The notes: generated by a model from the letters alone, not told the origin. DNA of 64,000 nucleotides from Thunnus maccoyii (GCF_910596095.1 NC_056538.1:7372001-7436000); one strand, 5' to 3'. Numbered from the stretch's first letter, positions 30,601-43,559 are shown. Program-made: numbers and translations.

Positions 30601-33304
30601 CAGTGCGACTCTTTTGTATCTGTTGTGACTGTACTATCTACACATATCTGCCCCACTGAGTGATATCTTTTACTGCCTACAGTATCACTATTGTTTGAAT
30701 TTTCAGAAAATATAAACGTCATTTGTGTAAAGTTTTAAACATCTTTAGTAATGGCTAACACTTGCTAACAACAATCTAACATATTTGATACATAAATATG
30801 GATGAAACGATAAGAAATGTACTAAATCGGTACCAGTTTCATTCTTTCTGCTTGCACCCCTGAGGAATGAGCAAAGGAAGAAAAGAGAAAAAGTGCTATA
30901 ACATCCCATAAAATGTGCATTTGGAGAACAGCTTACAGGAAAGCAGCAGCTGCAAATAGTGAGCTACCACTACTGTATTCTGACTCATGCTTCAGAGATC
31001 CTGTTCAAAAAAAAAAAAGTTGTACAGTCAAAATGTGTCTCAGAAGGTGCATGCTCACCTCTATCTCTGCGTTGCAGCAGTCTACAGCACTGAAAAGCTC
31101 CTCTTTGGTAGTAGTTTAATGAATACAGTCCCTGGGCTTTAAAAAGTAAGGGAAAGAAAGAAAATACATCTAAACACCAAATAAGATGAGTGTTTCTTTC
31201 ACTACAACCAAGAGGACACATACTGTATAATGCACATGTATACACTACCCTATTGTATACTGTAGTGTAAGCAAATGCAGTGGCTTGCAGTCCAATGTGC
31301 CACTTTGCACTAGATCACTGAACAAGTGTCTTATCAAAGGCTGCCAAACATCCACAAAGCTGCTGTCATTATCTGTACTTTCAGTTGTAGGAACTCTGCC
31401 GTTTTTCAAAACTGCAAATACAACATGAGTTAAAATGGTGAAAAGATAAAGAAGGGCATCGAACCAGCATTAAATGAAATTTGAACACAACCATTTAAAG
31501 GCCTGGTTATCCTTAAACATCTACACTTAAGTCAGATCTAACCATTGCAGGTACAGTGACTCAAATTAAATGTTAAAATCTGCCAAAGAAATGCTGCAGT
31601 TTCTTCCATCTGAGTGAAAGTAAAACATCTTCTTCCCATCATGCAAGCACCAGCATCTTTTTTGTGAATTGTCCCTTTAATTGTTATGCATTTTCTTCTC
31701 TCGCTTAAGATTTATGTGAGTCAAAGGCTCCTTTTTTACCTCCAACACAGAAGTTTAGCATTTTCTGTCTGTTCCTGTGAGACAGACGTTAAATGATGAA
31801 TATGATAAGGTGTTTTTTTTTTTTTCTTGCATGCTGCACATATAAGCATGCTGCTGCTGCTGCTTCTGCTGCTGTCAAATAGGCAAGTGATTGTTCTCTC
31901 ACAGTCAAAGACAGTTGAGAAGCACCCAAGGATGGCAGGGTTCCCCGGGGATCTGTTTCAGCGCCATATGCTCGCCTCCACCGTTAAATCTCTCTCTCAC
32001 GCCAACTGTTGCATTGCAGCGACCTTTAACCTCAGAATTCATATGCACGGTCACAAGCCCGCAGCTGATGCATTTGGACGCACAAGTCCTCCCTCCTGTC
32101 TCCTGTTTTTTCCCCGCTAAAATGAAATCTGGTAATGTGGTCGGCCTGTCATCTGTCGTTTTCAGTTAGTAGACTGCAGTGACGTGCAGGGGTTTGATGG
32201 AGGGACGTATTCCCACACTCATTAGCTCTGGTTTTCCACAATGTCCTTACAAAACTTCACATTTTCATAGTTTATTTAATTAAAAATGATTGTCTTATCT
32301 CCCTTAATACCATGAATTTGTGTAACTGTTTCAGTGAATAACAACTTTGTTCAATGATGTGTTGGTTTGACTCCACAGAGGGTGTGACAATAATTTCATT
32401 AAGCTGAGTGCTCATAAAAACTACACCCTAACCCGTTCACCCACCTGTTTCCTTCAACACATAGAGACACAAACTACACAGGGACACAAAATTACAATGG
32501 CTGTTGTAGTCCTGGACATTGTATATTGTAATTTAAGTTATTCTAAAACAGGGTTTGGCTGAAATCTACAAAGGACAAAAAATCACATGCAAAAAATGAA
32601 TTGTTCCAGTAAAAGACAGCTGTTTGTCTGCCTGGATGTTAAACTTGGAACTGGTGGTGAAATTTGGTGACAGCTGACCCGGAAAATTGCCCAGAACTTA
32701 TCGTTTCAATCACGGATGCATCCGAGATCAGTGCATTCATGTGTGTGAGCTATGGACTGACAAACAGCACCTACATGTCCAGCTGAAATAAATGTGCACT
32801 GTGCCTGTGATTCATAAATACACCCGCTGTTACAACACTCTGGTTCTGGTTGCCTGAACAAATCAGTAATAGATTAAACATTACGAGTTATTTTTCATAC
32901 CGCAACTCGACTGCATTCCAATGGCAAATATTGTACATCACTACGCTCATCTGATAGCTTTATTTTAGATTCAGATTTTACATACAAAATATATATAAAA
33001 TATGACGAGCTGTTGATGATTTAACACCTCAGCAGCACATGAAGTAAGCACTTCCTAATGAGACCTACTGGCTTCATTTATATTATCATTATCATTAAAT
33101 CATTTCTTAAGGCGCTCCAGATTAATCCTGGGCCATAAAAACTGGAGGATATACCATTCTCCTTTGTGAGGAGGCTTAACCTTGATTTCAGTACAGTATT
33201 TTCACATCGAGCAAGTGCTACTGTTACGTAAGGAAAAGATCTGAATAATTCCTCAATCACTGGTTTACATCCCTTGATAGCCCATGTCTGTCAGTCCGAA
33301 GTCC

Positions 33305-33371
<67 letters not shown>

Positions 33372-34339
33372 GTTGCTCCCTTTGAAGAATCTGAGACTGC
33401 TCGTATCCTTTTTAGTGTCTTTTCAACTCTGCGGGCTTTGACGCTCTTCTGTCAAATGGTCGCCAGCAGCTTTGATCACCGTGTCTCGTCCGCTCCCATT
33501 TCAATGTGTTTCCTCCGACATTCACACCCAGGTCCAGTTTGCCTCCACCTCCTCCACCTCAACCTCCACCCGGACTAATTAATCTTGCAAGACTCCAGCA
33601 AGATCATCCGACAACAGACAATGGACCACATGAACAAAGTGTGATTTTCACCAAATATTAGATATAGCCTTTTGGCCTGTTGGGAACCGGTTATACACTA
33701 TTGCATTTTATATCAGGAAAGAGGGACCAAGTTGCGTCGCTGTAGGTTGATGGTGGGTCCAGACAGTGCAGGCAGGATCTAACAGTAAATTGTTAATATG
33801 GTCGTTGGCTCTGAGGTGAGAGCGAAGACACTTTGGAGAGGTGCGACTCTTTCATGTGTGCACACGCACCGCGCGTCCTCGTTGTGTGAAGGGACTGCAG
33901 CTCAGACCTGAGAGGAGGAGGAGTTTTTAGGAACAGGAGAGCGTATCTTGAGGATATGATAATTTTGTTGAATGTTTGTGTAATTTAAAGTGTAAAATAT
34001 TCACAATAAAAACTATATAACGACATATTGTGTATTTGCTTGTTCACAAAAAACTACATTAGTAGCTGGTAAAAATTTGGCTGGTTGGAATCAAACTTCA
34101 GTCCTATAGGTTTATAGGGATAAATGACTTAATACAACTTAAACTGGTGTCCTTCATCATGTAAGTAGTGTAAGCCAATTCTTCAGTGATAAATAAATGT
34201 ACCTTCACAATCTTCTCTCAATAAAAACCTTTTTACCCATTTTTCCCTTAAAAGTTTTGACTTTTTTTGGAAAATGTTGTAAATCTCTAAATCTCTGGTG
34301 TATTGAGTCACATCAGACAAAAGCATTTCAGTTGCATTA
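30601..34339. other. Intergenic region between per2 and hes6 (convergent genes)
   Basis: About 3.7 kb with no supported gene. It contains a CTG/CAG-type run at 31849-31874, a poly-T tract at 31812-31824 and a TG/CG microsatellite at 33305-33368. Per2 and hes6 point towards each other across it, so it should hold mainly transcript ends. Confidence 0.5.
33305..33368. repeat. (TG)n microsatellite interrupted by CG
   Basis: About 32 dinucleotides of TG with two CGTG interruptions near the middle. Any protein read through it is an artefact of low complexity. Confidence 0.95.
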
Positions 34340-35242
34340 TTTTATTTATTTAGCAAATTCAGACATTTCCTGGCAAAACATCTCTAAACATCATTACAAC
34401 ATAAAGTGGTCGTTCAGAAGGAGGCTACTGGTCAAATAAACTACAGGCCTTTATGAAATACAATAGAAATATTTATATTAATCAGAGGCATTGCCAAACT
34501 TCTTGGTTTCTAAAAGAGCTTTTCTCCTCATACAAATCCTATATACACAAAGTTATTGACACAAAAACAGTGTGAACATGCTGAACTGTTCCTTGTCTGT
34601 CCTTTGCTGTTGGGTTATAAGTGAAGTGTTGAGAGGGAAGGTTTCTCTGGGTGTAAGGAAAAGTCTCAACAGTGGACTCAGGTGGACTCAAAGCCAGTGT
34701 GTCACTACTGAGAAGGAAAGGGGGGAGGAGGGGAGAGGGGACTTTCAGGAGGTCCTTAGCTGGAGAGACCCTGGAAAGGAAAGACCCCTGAGGGAAAACT
34801 CCACCCTTTAACATTTTTTCTGTGATATCCAATGTTCTGTACTTCAGGAGTGATTTTCTGATGACATGTTGTTTCCTCAACCTGCTCCTACACTTCCCAG
34901 AATGCAAAGGAAGGGTATAAACTTGCAGCACTCCAGGGTGAAGAGAAAACCCGCAGTCATGATCCCTCAACTGAGGCTGCTGTCAGTGTCTCTGCGCCTC
35001 TTGTACAACAGATGTGATTATTAATCATCACTGTGGGGAGTCCAGAAAAAATCCATGCATGTGGTCAGTTATCTGCAGGCGTAAATGAGCGCACAAATGG
35101 CAGTTTTTAAAGTGTTCATGTGTTTTAGGGTGGAATTTTCCCTTTCTGTGGGAGGCTCAGTGTCACATCTTTAAAAAAACAAACACCCATAAACCCTGCT
35201 TCAACGTATCCCAACTGCATCCTATCCAAACCCCCCAGACCT
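34340..35242 (-). other. hes6: hes6 3' UTR with polyadenylation signal
   Basis: Downstream of the hes6 stop on the minus strand the first strong AATAAA (plus-strand TTTATT, 34341-34346, overlapping a second copy) gives a 3' UTR of about 0.9 kb. No coding potential is seen. Confidence 0.5.
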
Positions 35243-37310
35243 CTACCAGGGTCTCCACATAGACAGGGGGTAGGTGATGGTGGGCATGCTCAGGGCCTCC
35301 CTGCTCTCCATACCCTCTGTGGAGCTGTGGTTGTGCTCGCTGTCGGTCTCATCCAGGTCAGAGCACAGGTCCTCGCTGGATGTGGTGGATGGGGCCGGGG
35401 AGAGGGCCGAGGACGAGCTGCTGGATACACTCCTTCCTCCGGGGGAGGCCAGGGTCGCGCAGAGCGTCTCGCTGCCTCCGTGCCAAGTGCTGCTCCCAGA
35501 AGTGTCTGTGATTAAATCCATCAGCACGTCCTGGAGGTGGTCCTCATTCAGGGGCATGCACTCCAGCAGATGGTTGAGGAGCTCGGCTGCCACTGTTGCA
35601 TCGATCCCAGGACAGCTGGACACAAACATGTGGACCTCATGCATGCACTGGATGTAGCCGGCAGCAAATCTCTCGCTGGCTTCACGGCTGAGTGCGTCTG
35701 ATTCTGTGGGAGGAGAGAGAGAGAGAGATCATAAAATGACTAAAACTTATTGCACTGCTAACAGTCCCAACCATTGGTGGAAAGTATCTAAAAATCCATA
35801 CTTTACATGAGTATTTCCATTTTGTACTCATATACTACTATTCCACTATAGAGAGAAATATTATACTTATTACTCCACTACATTTATTTGACACCAACTA
35901 TATAAAGTGGTTATAAATTGCTCCAGCCCCAGTACAACATTAAAATGCTACTTACATGTTCATGCATCAATAATAATAATCTGATAATATAACATATGTA
36001 ATAATATAAACTTCTGAGAAGGACCATTCTGCATAATAAGTATGTTTTCATTTGATACTTTAAGTACAATTACATGATAATACCTCTGTACTTTGACTCA
36101 AGTAAAATTTTGAATGCAGGACTTTTACTTGCAAGTGAGTTTTTCTAAATTGTGTTATTGCTACTTTTATTTAAATACAAGATTCTCAATACTTGGTCCA
36201 CTACTGAGTCCAGTTAAGTCCAACTACAAACTGAGACATGTGAGACATTTCCCACCATTTCCTGGTTATCCAGTAAATGCCAAAAAAACTTGCTTGCTGT
36301 CATCCTGTAAATTTCAGACTGAACTTCAGTCCTGAAGCCCCAGACTCAGATAAGGTGAGATAGCTCTAAAATTGTATTTTTCCTGCTGCATTACATTTCA
36401 GCTGTTCTGAAGTTGTTGGCTTATTCTAGCTCAGTCCCAACCACTGGTGGAGAGTATCTAAAGACAGGCGTCCGGTGGTCACATTCACATTCTTCATGAG
36501 TGTTTCACAACCTTTTTGTGTGTAAATATCCTCTGAAATCTCCCAAATCCATATATCATCAATATTTAAAGTACTTGGCTAGAAGTTGTAGTTAAAAAAA
36601 GGATGCACACTCCAGTTCTCATGGTATAGAGTGTTTAGGTTGAGCAGATTTGTGCAGACCTTGGGTTCGGTTCTTCAGGATATCCTCCACCTTTTTCACC
36701 GTCATCTCCAGCACCTCTGCGTTCTCCATCTTGGAGTGAAACTGTGGAAACAACGAGCGAAGCTCCATCAGAACCAAGATCCACCTCCACATCACGGGGA
36801 CAGGTGAACATGATGTGCATTGTGCGCTCTGTACTCACGTCTGTGTCTGCCAGCAAAGTCCGCAGCTCCTGCAAACTCTCATTGATGCGAGCTCGCCTCT
36901 TCTTCTCCACCAGGGGTTTCCTAGTCTGCAGGAAAGAGCACAATTAATCTTAGAGCTGTGTGTATATAGGTTATGTGGATAGTGAATGCGTAATAGAAAA
37001 TCGTTGTGATGTTCCTCGCTCTGTGATTAAAGTTGCAACCATATGTGGGATGTAATTAACTACTAAAATCAATAGGTTCTCTCTTCAGGTACACACTCCT
37101 GGCATAAAACTCTGCAATTTGCAGTAATGGGAGACACAGACTGATGCGGTGTGAAACCGGTGTGACAAGTGCGTCGTTGCCAAGTTTGTCCAGAGAGCGT
37201 CTGTTATCCCGTCAGAGTGGTACCTTTCTGTCCCCTTTCTGAATCCCGTAATAGAGCTCATCTTCTTCCATGTCAAGTCCGGTGTTGCTGGGCCGAGCCG
37301 AGGGGGCCAT
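35243..37310 (-). CDS. hes6: Hes6 bHLH-Orange transcription cofactor, complete (4 exons, 238 aa)
   Basis: Hairy/E(spl)-family nuclear factor. HES6 is known to antagonise HES1-type repressors and promote neurogenesis, and in fish somite clocks its orthologue acts as a Her dimer partner. Exons in transcript order: 37310-37224, 36925-36839, 36741-36660, 35703-35243 (717 nt). The N-terminus reads MAPSARPSN. The basic region KPLVEKKRRARINESL has no proline at the position usual for HES1 (the KRRAR form), and the HLH loop is short (TDFHSKMENAEVLEM), both HES6 traits. The Orange domain starts RFAAGYIQCMHEVH, and a Ser-rich linker precedes the C-terminal Groucho/TLE motif WRPW. Length matches human HES6 (224 aa). 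Its neighbour per2 lies tail-to-tail, as in human 2q37, and a related gene follows upstream in tandem. Confidence 0.93.
35762..36205. mobile_element. Degenerate teleost interspersed repeat in hes6 intron 3
   Basis: The stretch begins TTGGTGGAAAGTATCTAAA and ends TTGGTCCACTACTG, rich in TACTTT/ACTCAAGTA-type words and CTCCACTACATTTATTTGAC. From memory this is a decayed copy of a very abundant fish MITE whose ends read GTGGAAAGTAAC...TTCCACCACTG. It is non-coding, and part of the consensus appears deleted. Confidence 0.6.
36432..36462. repeat. Direct repeat of the left end of the intron-3 element
   Basis: A 31-base stretch repeats 35762-35792 with about three to four substitutions, including the CAGTCCCAACCA flank that is not expected to belong to the element itself. 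It lies in the same orientation 670 bases away. Confidence 0.6.
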
Positions 37311-37503
37311 GTTGGTTGGATCGCCGCTTCTGTGGCTTCTCCCACTGTTGCTTTTTTACTCCCGATTCCTCAGTGAGGGGCAGCTGGCAAACGGAACCGG
37401 TTACAGGAAGAAAAAAAAATCGACAAACTCGCAGGCGAGGCGCCCTGTGTTTATTGTGCAATCCAAGTGAGACGTGCTGCTGGCGCTGAGTGGCTGTTGT
37501 TAG

Positions 37504-37532
37504 TATTTATAGGGGCTTATTAACATGTGAAT
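37504..37532 (-). promoter_or_regulatory. hes6: hes6 core promoter: TATA box plus upstream CATGTGAAT module
   Basis: Plus-strand TATTTATA at 37504-37511 (TATAAATA on the coding strand), 12 bases, then CATGTGAAT at 37524-37532. The TATA box is about 195 bases upstream of the hes6 ATG. The same two words at the same spacing stand before the neighbouring her8a-like gene. No RBPJ site is seen here, which agrees with HES6 not being a classical Notch target. Confidence 0.6.
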
Positions 37533-39412
37533 AGGGGCTGAGCTGCTCTCGCTGGGGGACAACAGAGCGCACACGGCCGGAGCCAATGAGCGCCCACTCC
37601 CTTTGTCTCCGGTCAGCCCCAGTCTGCGCCCCGAGGAGCTGGACTGGCTTTAATCAGATTTTTTTTGGGTTAAGGGATCGACCGCTCTGTTTTTCCCCCC
37701 ACTGTTGGTACTAACGAACTGTGTGTACTTCCACTTAGCTGTACACAATTCATTATCAGGCAGAGCCACAGGGAGAGAAGGCTGTTAGAGTGATGCACAC
37801 ACCTTATTTTTATATAAAACTTTGTGAATGATGGTCTAATCACTGCCATTACATAGCCTGAGGACTACATTTTTATTCAAGAGTGAGTTATGATATGAGT
37901 TCAAGGTAGGCTAAATAGAATTTAGTGACATTCATTTATATTTCTGGCTTTGAATCCTTGTTGCGCAATTTTCTGACCAGTTTGACGCGTCAGAGCATCT
38001 CAACATCACTACCACTAAAATCTGCCCAGTCTGTTTTCTGCCCTACCCATTCTTCGTTCTGCTGTCTTTTGTGTCCGAGCCTCAGCAGATTTACCCGGCT
38101 GTTTGGCGGATGTAACGCGATGCCTTCAGTTGGCAGCTGCTGCTGGCGGCCCCTCGGCCCAAACTGAATCAGCCGGGGGAATTAGGGCCCTTCTCCAAAG
38201 AAAGCGACAGGTGTTGGCCTGCGCCTCGTTTGTTCTCCCTGTTGTTTGGTGACTTCTGATTTGTGTGTAACCGCATTCTCACGTTGCCCGCTCTGCTGTA
38301 AGAGAGTTCATAATATCTGGTTGATTTTGCTGATAATCTGCACCATTTGTGCCATGTTATTGTAACGTGGTGTATGTAGACTAAACAAGAAAAAGATACG
38401 ACTGACATCCTTTAACCAACACTTGGACTGTTAAGAATTAAGTGATGCTGGTATATGTGGTAACGGCATGAGACTTTCTGCGTTTGGGTGTGCTGGTTTA
38501 GTCTTTTGCGCACAATGTCTGTTTGTTTATGTCTAAAACGAATGCTCGACTCTGCCCTCGTTATTATACATGTTTTGTCCACGGTATTATCATGCAAATT
38601 ACCCCTACAATAGAGCAGTTCTGTCTGCTCGAAAAAGGACCACGTAGGCATCTGTGCCACCTTCCAGGTAAATGCCGTACTGTGTTTCCAGGTGCTCTTT
38701 TACGCACGGAATTACCACAATTGCGCAGCATTTCCGCAAAAAGCACCACTAAACTCTATTGCCCCAAATGTAGGAAGACTTTCAGACCTTTGAAGTGCAG
38801 GGTTTTTGGCACCTCGCCACCCCCAGATCCCTGTTCCAGATCTTTAATAGTGTGGACTGTGGAGAGAGCAGCTGTCTCGGCTCGCTTTTGTTGGTGAGCC
38901 CGATGAGGGACCAGGCGCCCCCCCACCCCCTTTCTCTCCCTCTCTTCAACCCCGCCGCCTGGCTCCATGTGGCGGCCAATCATAACAGCAATAATAGAGG
39001 GAGAATGGGCCATATGCATATTTCTAGTTTTCAAAACGAAATGATGAATTACACCTTTATTAAAACATACATGTATCAGAACACTCGCTGTAACCACAGT
39101 CACATCCTGACGCTTTTGTGCGCTCAGATGGAGATGGCTTTGACACTTTTAAGTGCTCCAAAACCCCCTTGTCAGTATAATAAATAATAACATAATCTCA
39201 TACAAACATGGTGTGAGAACAATTTCCGATTGCAATTATCATTAGAGAGGTAAAAGTCCAGCATATCAGCATAATTCAAACAGTGTCATGTATCTTGGTA
39301 AAATATTACTTTTGTTTACTGATTATCTCGACTATGGAAAGTATACGCAACATACAGTCCCTCACATTTGCCCTTTACTCATTGTTAACACTAAATGAAT
39401 AAATAAATAATG

Positions 39413-40005
39413 CATGAGTCATAGTGGTTTAATGCCTGAATTAATGCAGGATGCATCATGAATGCCTGTTGCTGACCATTAACAAATGATCAAGTCACTA
39501 TGACTATATGAAGCAATGTTTTTTTTTTTTTTAATTCAAACTGCTCATCAGATGCAAACATCTACATGTTGCATGACCCAATGGTCTTTATATCATACAC
39601 GCTAGGGGTGGAACATGAGGTTTTCAAATATTAAACATTAACAAAACATTAAGTAATCATTTGCAAATGAGTATACATGACATGACTTTAGAGGACACAA
39701 GTCCACATTTGTCATTAAGGTTAGAAATACACTGGAGTGGACTCAAAACAAAATTAACTGTCATGGAGCTGCACTTGATATTAGTGGGCGGTGGATATCC
39801 AGACTGTGTTCATACCATGACATGTACCAGTGTGCAGCATGTTGATGGGCCTGCAACTCTTTCCACTAAGAGTGAGAATAAACATTACTTAATGGATGAT
39901 TAAGTGACTTATCACATAAAGTCATAATGGCTCAATCATTTATTAATGGTCAGCAACACCCTCCATTAATTCATGCATTAAATCATCATGACTCAGTTAC
40001 AACCT
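39413..40005. mobile_element. Fold-back (inverted-repeat) element between hes6 and her8a
   Basis: The left arm (about 39428-39515) and right arm (about 39895-39995) are inverted copies. Both contain TTGCTGACCATTAA followed by AAATGAT and, inverted, TTTAATGC-TGAATTAATG. About 380 bases of unrelated sequence separate them. The left arm has an insertion of about 15 bases. No transposase is present. Confidence 0.65.
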
Positions 40006-40149
40006 TGACATGGGTATCTTGTCTACTAAATCACAAAAAACAACACTATTTGGATTGTTATGATTTATGATGATCATTCATTTATTTACGATCAAATGTC
40101 CATGTAAACACATGTGTTGGCAAGCCATGGTTTTAAAGAGTCTGTTCCC

Positions 40150-41170
40150 TCAAATCACAAAAAAACATATTTTCTGACTTACCTCCAGTGGCACACATCG
40201 GTACACTGGAGGTGAGTGGGATTTTGTACTGTTGTGCCCACAGAATCAAGAAATGAATTTGAAAATGTGAAAGGCAACCTGTCTCAGTGCCCTGGCTACT
40301 CTGGTTGATCCACTGTGAACAGTTTTCATTGGAACTACTTTCTACCCTATGAAGGTATCAGACATCTTGACTCGTTACAGCAGGAAAAGCACAATTGTTA
40401 CGAATAACATCAACAATGGCTCTCTTATATTCAAGTGTCCCAGTGAGCAATGACAGTGTGACGGCATGCACAATACCAGGACCCTGAAACTGAAGTAGCT
40501 AAATGGAATTTGGCCATCTATTTACACCTGTGCTTTTCCTACTGTGACAAGTCAAAGGTTCTCTTATGAAAAAGTCCTATGCTTTAAGCACCAAAAAAAA
40601 AATCCATTCACTTTCATAGCATTGACAGGGCAGCAAAAGTTTCAGAGGTGGACATGTGAAAACCTAAAGAACTAAAATCTGTTGAATGTTGTTTTGGGAT
40701 TTGGGAACATTGACCCTTTACTCAAAGCTTCAACTTTGGTCACTAGAGGGCAGAAAACTCCAAAGCTCCTGACATATAATCACCTTATTAAGATGTTATA
40801 TCTAACGTTAGCTAGCAAATGGACATGAAACAACTTGTTGCTTGCCACCACACAAATGTAAGACCAGTAAGCCTTTATTATAACAGACATTTTGAGTTGT
40901 TACAGTTTAAAAAGCACAGGTGTAAATGATAAAACTAACAATGGCTGAATTCCATTTAGCTGCTTCAGTTTCAGGGTCCTGATATTGTGTATGCTGGCTC
41001 ACTGTCACACTGTCATGACTCACTGTGACACTTGAACAGAACAGAGCCATTGTCAATGTTATTAGTAACACTTGTGCTTTTCTGGCTATGACAAGTCAAA
41101 AATATGTGAGAAATGGATATTTTCACTCTCCTTTTAGCACTGAAACAAAACAGAGGTAAAAACTATCAAG
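40150..41170. mobile_element. Second, larger fold-back element between hes6 and her8a
   Basis: The left arm (about 40378-40560) pairs in inverted orientation with the right arm (about 40890-41095). Shared words include CAGGACCCTGAAACTGAAG, AGCTAAATGGAATT, GACAGTGTGAC, ACAATGGCTCT and TTTACACCTGTGCTTTT. The spacer is about 330 bases. A shorter hairpin (ACTTACCTCCAGTG / CACTGGAGGTGAGT) lies at 40180-40215. This resembles abundant non-coding fish repeats. A decayed relative occurs at about 63052-63165. Confidence 0.65.
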
Positions 41171-41870
41171 ACCAATACAGAGTACCAGAGACTGTGGTCT
41201 GTACCTGCTAGCTGTTAGAATATCTCCACTAGCTACTCGCTAATTTGTCAGTCTGACATGTTTTGCTGGGAAGGTGGTTAGTTTATCTGAGCTTGTTTAC
41301 TGAAAGCAGCTGCCTGCTGCAGCTGGAAACATGTTGAGACTGAACTATTTGCATGCTGTACATACAATGAGCCAAAACAGGCTAAAAAGATGCATTGAGC
41401 TGCAGAATTTGCTGATCATAATTTGCTGTGTCACTGCCAGTAACCCATTTCACAATCTTTAGATTACATGAGTCATATTTATAAAAAATATATTGATTGA
41501 TGCAGTTTTAAAAAGTTGCCAGTGTATCAGGTACAGGATTGTTGACGCTGACTTTGATCTAATCCTTCGATGGTAAAAATCCAGGCTAACTGTTTATTAC
41601 AGTATTATCAATTTATAATAAACACTTTCAATATGCATATTACTATTGTATTTTTAAAGAACTTGATTAAACTTGGTTAACAGTCTGTTTGAGACCATGA
41701 GAGAGTTTTGTTGGGGTCCCTCTCTTTCTCATTTGTCCTGTCCTTTTGCGCTGTGTGGCCACTATAGCAGAAATGTCAAAACATGACTGACAAGAGCAGT
41801 TGTACATGAACAAAACTGTTCATAAAGCTGAATAAGATGTCAAGAGTGTACAATAAGTTTTTTTATTATT

Positions 41871-42219
41871 AATGTTTGGGTTAATCATACAGTAAAGGAG
41901 GAAGACATACAAATCTATGCAATGCCAAGCAAGTGGTCTAAGAAGCAAAGTCATGCTTTATAATATCAAATAAATAAGCTGTTAATACAATAAATACATG
42001 AAAGATTAATAAGAGCCTTCTATAATGCAGGCTACTAGAAGTCGACTTCTGAAGGAAGTACTGAGAAAAGGTCTGTATAGAATCATTATAGCACACCTAC
42101 AATAATAATCACTGGAACAAAACTGCCCCACACGTTTGTCTTCTGAGCAGCATATCTATAAGATACATAACAGAGGATGGCCTAACAAAATGGAGAACCA
42201 AGATCATTAATCCACCAGT
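41871..42219 (-). other. her8a: 3' UTR of her8a-like gene with polyadenylation signal
   Basis: Minus-strand AATAAA (plus TTTATT at 41872-41877) lies about 340 bases downstream of the stop codon. Another possible signal is nearer the stop, so the end is approximate. Confidence 0.4.
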
Positions 42220-43559
42220 TCACCAGGGCCTCCACATCTCCAGCATCCCCAGGTGGGAGCTGTGGAGCGCGGCTCTCTCCTGACGTCCAGCCACATGGCA
42301 GGTGGGCCCCTCCACCTGCAGCTGCCTCTCGGGCAAGGGGTCCCCTCTGAGGGGTGTGCTGGGGAGTCCTGTGCCTTGGCTGGCTGGAGGAGGGACATCA
42401 TGTCTGGGTGTTGGCTGGAGAGGGTGCTCGTAGGTGGACCTGGGCAGGGACTTGAGGAGGTGGTTGAGCAGGCGAGAGCCGAGAGTTTTGTCCATCCAGT
42501 CACAGGTGAGGAGCATGTTGTGCACCTCGTGCATGCACTGGATGTATCCCGTGCTGTATTTCTGCTGGGCCTCCAGGCCTAATGTGGGGTCTGCAGGGGG
42601 GAAAGAGAGGAGTGAGGTTACATGTGTCATAGCAGCCTCTACTGGTGACTGCACAACCTGCGTCCAGTAAGCCAGCTTCAAATAAAGCTGTTTCCCATCA
42701 AGAAACTGCTCAGTACCACAGAATCTTTCACAACTGACCAATAAACATTTATACTACACTATTAAAAACAATGTATCCACAAACACTCCTCTAAGCATCA
42801 TTTCACAGCTGATCATGTTTACACACTTCTATGGTGATGACATATTCATGTGCTGATGCTGCCCTCTGCTGCCTAATGCCATCTTCCTCAAGGCATCTCA
42901 AATTATTTCATGTGAAAGATCTCAGGCGTTCATCAGATCATGAATCCCAACTTTTACCCCAGAAAAACCACATTAAGTTACATAGATAACAGCCAGCATT
43001 ATATAGTTGAATTCAAACTATGAATAAAAGTAATCTTGCATTAGATACGTATGTGACACACAAAGACATGTACACAGAGCCAAGTTCCTTACCGTGGAGT
43101 TTATTGCTCTGGATGTTTTGCAGATGTTTCACTGTCATCTCCAGAATATCAGCTTTCTCCAGTTTTGATTGCTGTTGAGAGAGGAGCATTTTTGACGTTA
43201 ATTTGATTCAGCCTCCATTGTTTACTTGGAGAGGAGATGAGACACGTGAGGAAATACTCACATCAAGTCTGAACGCTCCGATCACAGTTTCTTTCAGCTG
43301 ATCCAAACAATTGTTTATCCTCTCCCGTCGTTTCCTCTCAATAAGCGGCTTTCTCAACTGTTAAAGGTAAAAAAAAAATAATAATAATGCTCGGTTAAAG
43401 GCAGCCAAGACGCTGAGGCACCATAGTGGAGCACAGAAGGTGGTGAATATAACATAAATGAGAAGATGATCCGTAGTATATCCAAGTGTAAAATACCTTT
43501 CTCTCCTCCTTGGCACTGGGATGTTTTCCCACATTGTGCGCCATAGATGAAGCAGTCAT
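42220..43559 (-). CDS. her8a: Her8a-like bHLH-Orange repressor, complete (4 exons, 202 aa)
   Basis: Hairy/E(spl)-related nuclear repressor, expected to bind N-/E-box DNA as a dimer and recruit Groucho/TLE. Exons in transcript order: 43559-43497, 43357-43262, 43171-43093, 42590-42220 (609 nt). The start MTASSMAHNVGK is followed by the basic region RKPLIERKRRERINNCL, an HLH with DQSKLEKADILEMTVKHLQ, an Orange domain containing STGYIQCMHEVHNMLLTC, a LLNHLLKSLPR helix, a Pro-rich linker, and terminal MWRPW. The intron positions match those of hes6 5 kb away in the same orientation, so the two probably arose by tandem duplication. The her8a name rests on resemblance to remembered zebrafish Her8a. 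Mammals may lack a direct counterpart, so the family is firmer than the exact name. Confidence 0.85.

Larger units (their letters stand above)
37533..41870. other. Intergenic region between hes6 and her8a-like gene
   Basis: About 4.3 kb. Near hes6 it is GC-richer; at 38860-39030 there is a CAGCTG E-box, a TTTGTT word, a CCAAT-like site and an ATATGCATAT octamer-like palindrome, a possible neural enhancer. The rest is mostly two fold-back repeats described separately. No gene is seen. Confidence 0.45.

Noticed and set aside
33306-33578. Open frame starting with repeated Cys-Val
   Set aside because: It is the translation of the TG microsatellite and shows no family features beyond it.
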